NCBI RefSeq assembly: GCF_001282725.1
Contig: NZ_LN876586.1
Coordinates: 397,009-461,008, forward strand
Reading direction: 5' to 3'
Length of the DNA stretch: 64,000 bases
Origin: Inediibacterium massiliense
GTDB taxonomy: Bacteria; Bacillota; Clostridia; Peptostreptococcales; Thermotaleaceae
Position 1 is the first letter of the stretch; each line of letters opens with the position of its first letter. The translations under genes and the position numbers were made by a program. This document shows positions 60,813 through 64,000 of the stretch, piece after piece. Under the pieces are notes generated by a model. The model did not search any database. It was not told the origin of the DNA and saw only the letters and a program-made list of their open reading frames with translations.

Positions 60813-63800
60813 ATGGATCATAAAAAAATGAAAGATTTTATAAATATTTTTAAAAAAGAATTAAAAAAAGAGATCATAAAAAAAGCGTTTATGATGCCTA
60901 TTCCAGAAAAATTGTGGATAAAAGGACTAAAAAAAATTGTGGAGAACATGAGTTATAAATATTTTTATTGTTTTATTATTTTAGAGTATATGAGAAAAAA
61001 AGATATGATTCGTATAAAAAACTATACAAATCATCAAGAATTTTTCACAATTTGGGATGATTTATGTAAAGTGGTTCCTTTTGTTTTTCAACCTATCCAA
61101 GAAGATGAAAAAACTTTATTTCCTAATTCTCTTAATAATATAAAAAAAGTACTAGATGATTTTTTTGAATCAGAGTGTATGAAAAAAGTAGAGAATATAG
61201 GGTGGTTGTATCAATATTATTTTTTAGAAAAGCAAAAAAGTACAACAGGAATTCATAAAACAAGAATGAATGAAGAAGAGATGATTGTAGCTACTCAGAT
61301 TTTTACACCTGAGTGGATATGTAAGTATATGGTAGACAATACTGTTGGAAAACTATGGGTTGAAGATGCAGGCAATGAAAACATTAAAAAATATTTATCT
61401 TTTTATATTTCACAAAAAGAAGTAAGTGATCGAAGGAAAATAGATCCTAAAAATATAAAAGTTATAGATCCCGCTTGTGGAGCAGGAAATTTATTGTCAT
61501 ATGCTTTTGATGTTTTATATCTTATTTATATACAGGAAGGGTACTCACCAGAAGAGATCCCCAAATATATTTTGAAGTATAATTTGTATGGATTAGATGT
61601 GGATGAAAAAGTAGTCTATATAGCAAGATTTATTCTTTTTACAAAGGCTTGGGAAAAAAATAAAAATATCTTTTATGAATTTATCTATCCCTCTATTTAT
61701 TCTATACAAGAAAGTAATGATGTAATAGGAAAAGAAGAAAATTTTTTAAAATATGTTCCAAAAGAAAAAATTTATATAATGAAGAAAGAAGTAGAAAATC
61801 TTTTCAATACTTTCTATGATGCAAAAAAATATGGCTCTATATTAAAAATAAAAAATATAAATATAGAAATTTTAGAGGAATATATAGAATGGATGCCACA
61901 ACAAATGAAGAAAATGATTATCCAGTGGAAAATTCTTTCTGATACTTATGATGTAGTGATTATGAATCCTCCTTATTTAGCAAATAAAAGAATGCATATA
62001 GATCTTAAAAGATATGTAGATGAACATTATAAAGATTATAAAGAAGATTTATTTGCAGCTTTTATCAAAAGGGCTATGGATTTTGCCAAAAGAGATGGTT
62101 ATATAGGTTGTATGACAAGTTTTGTATGGATGTTTATCAAACGATATGAAAAAATAAGAAAATATATTCTTTCAGAAAAATCTTTAAAAAGTCTTATACA
62201 ATTAGAGTATTCAAGTTTTGAAGATGCTACTGTTCCTATTGGCACTTTTGTTATGAAAAACTGTAAACAAGATCAACAAATAGATTTTATAAGACTTTGT
62301 AAATTTAAGGGAGCTAAAGTACAACCTCAAAAAGTAATAGAAGCTATAAAAAATGAAAGCATTTTTTATAGATATAAAAGAAAAGCTATAGATTTTCAAA
62401 GTATTCCAGGAGTGCCCTTAGCTTTTTGGATAGATGATTCTATTATCAATGTATTTCAATTGGGTGTACCTTTAAAAAAAATTGCACAACCCAGAGTAGG
62501 TCTTCAAACAAGCAATAATAAAGAATTTGTAAGGTACTGGTTTGAAGTAGATCCAAATAAAATAGGATTTGGTTATAAAAGTAGAGAAAGTGCAAAAATA
62601 AGTGGATATAAGTGGTTTCCTTATCAAAAGGGAGGAGAGTTTAGAAAATGGTATGGAAATCATATATATGTAGTAGATTGGGAAAAAGATGGAGAAAGAA
62701 TTCGAGAGTACAATAAAAAGTTAAATGCTTCAAGAACTTCTAATATAGGAATTGCAAATACTTCTTATTATTTTAAAAAAGGAATTTCATGGTCCTTTGT
62801 AAATTCTTCAAGATTTTCAGCTCGATTTAGAGAGGAAGGTTTTTTATTTGACACTTCTGCGTCTTCGCTATTTTGCAAAAAAAATTTATATTTTATCATC
62901 GCTTTTTTATGTTCTAAAGTGGCATCGTATCTTTTAAATGGTATAAATCCTACTCTTAATGTACAACCTGGAAATATGGGGTTGCTTCCAATTATTTTTC
63001 CTGATGAAGAGACAAAAGAAGAGATACAAAAGCTTTCAAAGGAATGTATTGACCTATCTAAAAAAGATTGGGATCAAGAGGAGATGTCTTGGAATTTTAA
63101 AATACATCCCTTTGTGATTTATAAAAGAGAAAATATAAAAAATACATATCTATATTGGGAAGAATTCTGTGAAAAAAATATAAAAATATTAAAAGAAAAA
63201 GAAGAACGATTAAATAAGATATTTATTAAGCTTTATGGATGTGAAAAAATATTAAATGATTATGTAGAGGATCAAGAAATTACGATAAGAAAGATTGATA
63301 AAAAGCAAGAGCTAAAAAAATTTATATCTTATGGAGTAGGTTGTATGATGGGAAGGTATAGTTTAAAAGAATATGAGAGGAAAGGGTTTTATCCATGTAA
63401 AGATGGAATTATTCCTATTACAAATGGATTTTCTCATTCTATAGTACCTTTTTTTATAAAGTTTATAGATATTTTATTTGGAAAAGAAGATAGGGAGAAA
63501 AATATTTATTTTCTTTTTAATGGATTAGAAAAAGAAATAAAAAAATATTTTGAGTATGAGTTTTATAAAGATCATATGAAATTTTTCCATAAAAGACCTA
63601 TCTATTGGATGCTTTCATCAGGGAAATATAAAAGTTTTGAGGCCTTTTTATATGTTCACAAATTCAATCCAAATACTATTTGTATTATACGAAATAATTA
63701 TATTCAAAAAATAATGAAACAAAAGGAAAAAATGTATCAACAAGAACCTAATCATCTAGAGATTTATCATGAGTTAGAGGAGTTAAGAAGATATGATGAA

Positions 63801-63890
63801 AAACTTGAAAAATTAGAAGGAATTTCTATAGACTTAGACGAAGGGATACAAAAAAATTATAAAAAATTTAAGAGCATATTAAATAAATAG
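60813..63890 (+). CDS. PglX-like adenine-specific DNA methyltransferase (solitary)
   Basis: A 1025-residue N6-adenine methyltransferase resembling BREX PglX. The N-terminal NIGWLYQYYFLEKQKS and ATQIFTPEWICKYMVDNTVGKLW are PglX-like; SAM motif I is DPACGAGN at residues 219-226 and catalytic motif IV is NPPY at 385-388; a TRD-like region follows (~540-720). Family members are usually around 1200 residues, so it is on the short side. ATG 60813 follows AGGGGGATAGAC; the frame is open to an unsupported ATG at 60786. No BREX genes (brxA, brxB, brxC) precede it; the downstream side is cut off. It might be an orphan methyltransferase or a single-chain restriction-modification enzyme. Confidence 0.82.
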   Translation: MDHKKMKDFINIFKKELKKEIIKKAFMMPIPEKLWIKGLKKIVENMSYKYFYCFIILEYMRKKDMIRIKNYTNHQEFFTIWDDLCKVVPFVFQPIQEDEKTLFPNSLNNIKKVLDDFFESECMKKVENIGWLYQYYFLEKQKSTTGIHKTRMNEEEMIVATQIFTPEWICKYMVDNTVGKLWVEDAGNENIKKYLSFYISQKEVSDRRKIDPKNIKVIDPACGAGNLLSYAFDVLYLIYIQEGYSPEEIPKYILKYNLYGLDVDEKVVYIARFILFTKAWEKNKNIFYEFIYPSIYSIQESNDVIGKEENFLKYVPKEKIYIMKKEVENLFNTFYDAKKYGSILKIKNINIEILEEYIEWMPQQMKKMIIQWKILSDTYDVVIMNPPYLANKRMHIDLKRYVDEHYKDYKEDLFAAFIKRAMDFAKRDGYIGCMTSFVWMFIKRYEKIRKYILSEKSLKSLIQLEYSSFEDATVPIGTFVMKNCKQDQQIDFIRLCKFKGAKVQPQKVIEAIKNESIFYRYKRKAIDFQSIPGVPLAFWIDDSIINVFQLGVPLKKIAQPRVGLQTSNNKEFVRYWFEVDPNKIGFGYKSRESAKISGYKWFPYQKGGEFRKWYGNHIYVVDWEKDGERIREYNKKLNASRTSNIGIANTSYYFKKGISWSFVNSSRFSARFREEGFLFDTSASSLFCKKNLYFIIAFLCSKVASYLLNGINPTLNVQPGNMGLLPIIFPDEETKEEIQKLSKECIDLSKKDWDQEEMSWNFKIHPFVIYKRENIKNTYLYWEEFCEKNIKILKEKEERLNKIFIKLYGCEKILNDYVEDQEITIRKIDKKQELKKFISYGVGCMMGRYSLKEYERKGFYPCKDGIIPITNGFSHSIVPFFIKFIDILFGKEDREKNIYFLFNGLEKEIKKYFEYEFYKDHMKFFHKRPIYWMLSSGKYKSFEAFLYVHKFNPNTICIIRNNYIQKIMKQKEKMYQQEPNHLEIYHELEELRRYDEKLEKLEGISIDLDEGIQKNYKKFKSILNK

Positions 63891-63990
63891 AAATTATCAT
63901 CCTACTTTCTAAATTGTTTACATATAATTTTATAAAGTGAAATATAGATAAAATGAGTATGAATAGGATATGTTGTAAGGAGGGGGTAGG

Positions 63991-64000
63991 TTGATTGTAT
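63991..64000 (+). CDS. Start of a further gene, cut by the window edge
   Basis: AAGGAGGGGG (63977-63986) is followed at normal spacing by TTG at 63991. Only three codons are inside the window, so the product is unknown. Its proximity to the PglX-like gene makes it the first place to look for a BREX partner. Confidence 0.4.

Overview
This is an AT-rich window from an endospore-forming, anaerobic member of the Clostridia. The evidence is the low-GC coding style with TTG/GTG starts behind strong AGGAGG-type ribosome sites, orphan GerAB germination proteins, a Spo0E-family protein, a SPOCS-type coat protein, an agr-like peptide system and ferredoxin-ATPase genes. The genus cannot be fixed from the sequence. 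I see no rRNA, tRNA or CRISPR array.

Layout. 1-9.4 kb: edge-truncated NSS sodium symporter with an attenuator-like leader, orphan gerAB, KefB-type antiporter, DUF421 protein, peroxiredoxin, hotdog thioesterase, polysaccharide deacetylase, PAP2 phosphatase and two probable spore-surface genes. 9.6-18.3 kb: a RelA/SpoT synthetase, a tiny ORF, and a complete sugar operon (ABC importer, PfkB kinase, LacC-like kinase, GatY/KbaY-like aldolase, GntR regulator) that reads as a tagatose-type ketohexose pathway. 18.4-21.5 kb: a leftward operon of two radical SAM/SPASM enzymes plus an EamA transporter. 21.7-28.6 kb: sbcD-sbcC, a patatin-like lipase and a second orphan gerAB. 28.8-32.1 kb: a small Cys/Gly protein, an agr-like locus (AgrD-like peptide, GHKL kinase, AgrB, unknown 75-aa ORF) and a Spo0E-like gene. 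32.3-39.5 kb: a LacI-controlled xylulokinase plus ribose-type ABC importer regulon, then a formimidoylglutamase-like gene. 39.5-44.2 kb: an orange-protein-like operon of two NifX/NifB-domain proteins and two ferredoxin-containing MinD-type ATPases, a YibE/F protein and a DUF2148 protein. 44.4-53.3 kb: tandem DUF3829 lipoproteins, two L,D-transpeptidases, a zinc-ribbon protein, a macrodomain protein, a chemoreceptor, and a decay zone holding remnants of a secreted Xaa-Pro dipeptidyl-peptidase and of RNase HI. 53.4-60.4 kb: two near-identical IS110-family elements in opposite orientation bracket a 3.6-kb segment with another L,D-transpeptidase and two lipoproteins. 60.6-64 kb: a fragment of that L,D-transpeptidase gene, then a solitary PglX-like adenine methyltransferase and the start of one more gene.

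Most notable: the AgrD-like peptide has Thr where the ring-forming Cys normally sits; each IS110 copy carries a 264-nt structured non-coding domain closed by a near-perfect 25-nt inverted repeat, a bridge-RNA candidate; the radical SAM pair plus exporter has no visible precursor peptide; an 81-nt element occurs in two diverged, ungapped copies (78% identical) upstream of the coat gene and of agrD; and the PglX-like gene stands alone. Each sugar operon can be linked to its regulator by a promoter-embedded operator. Functions are inferred from protein motifs read by eye; no database search was run.
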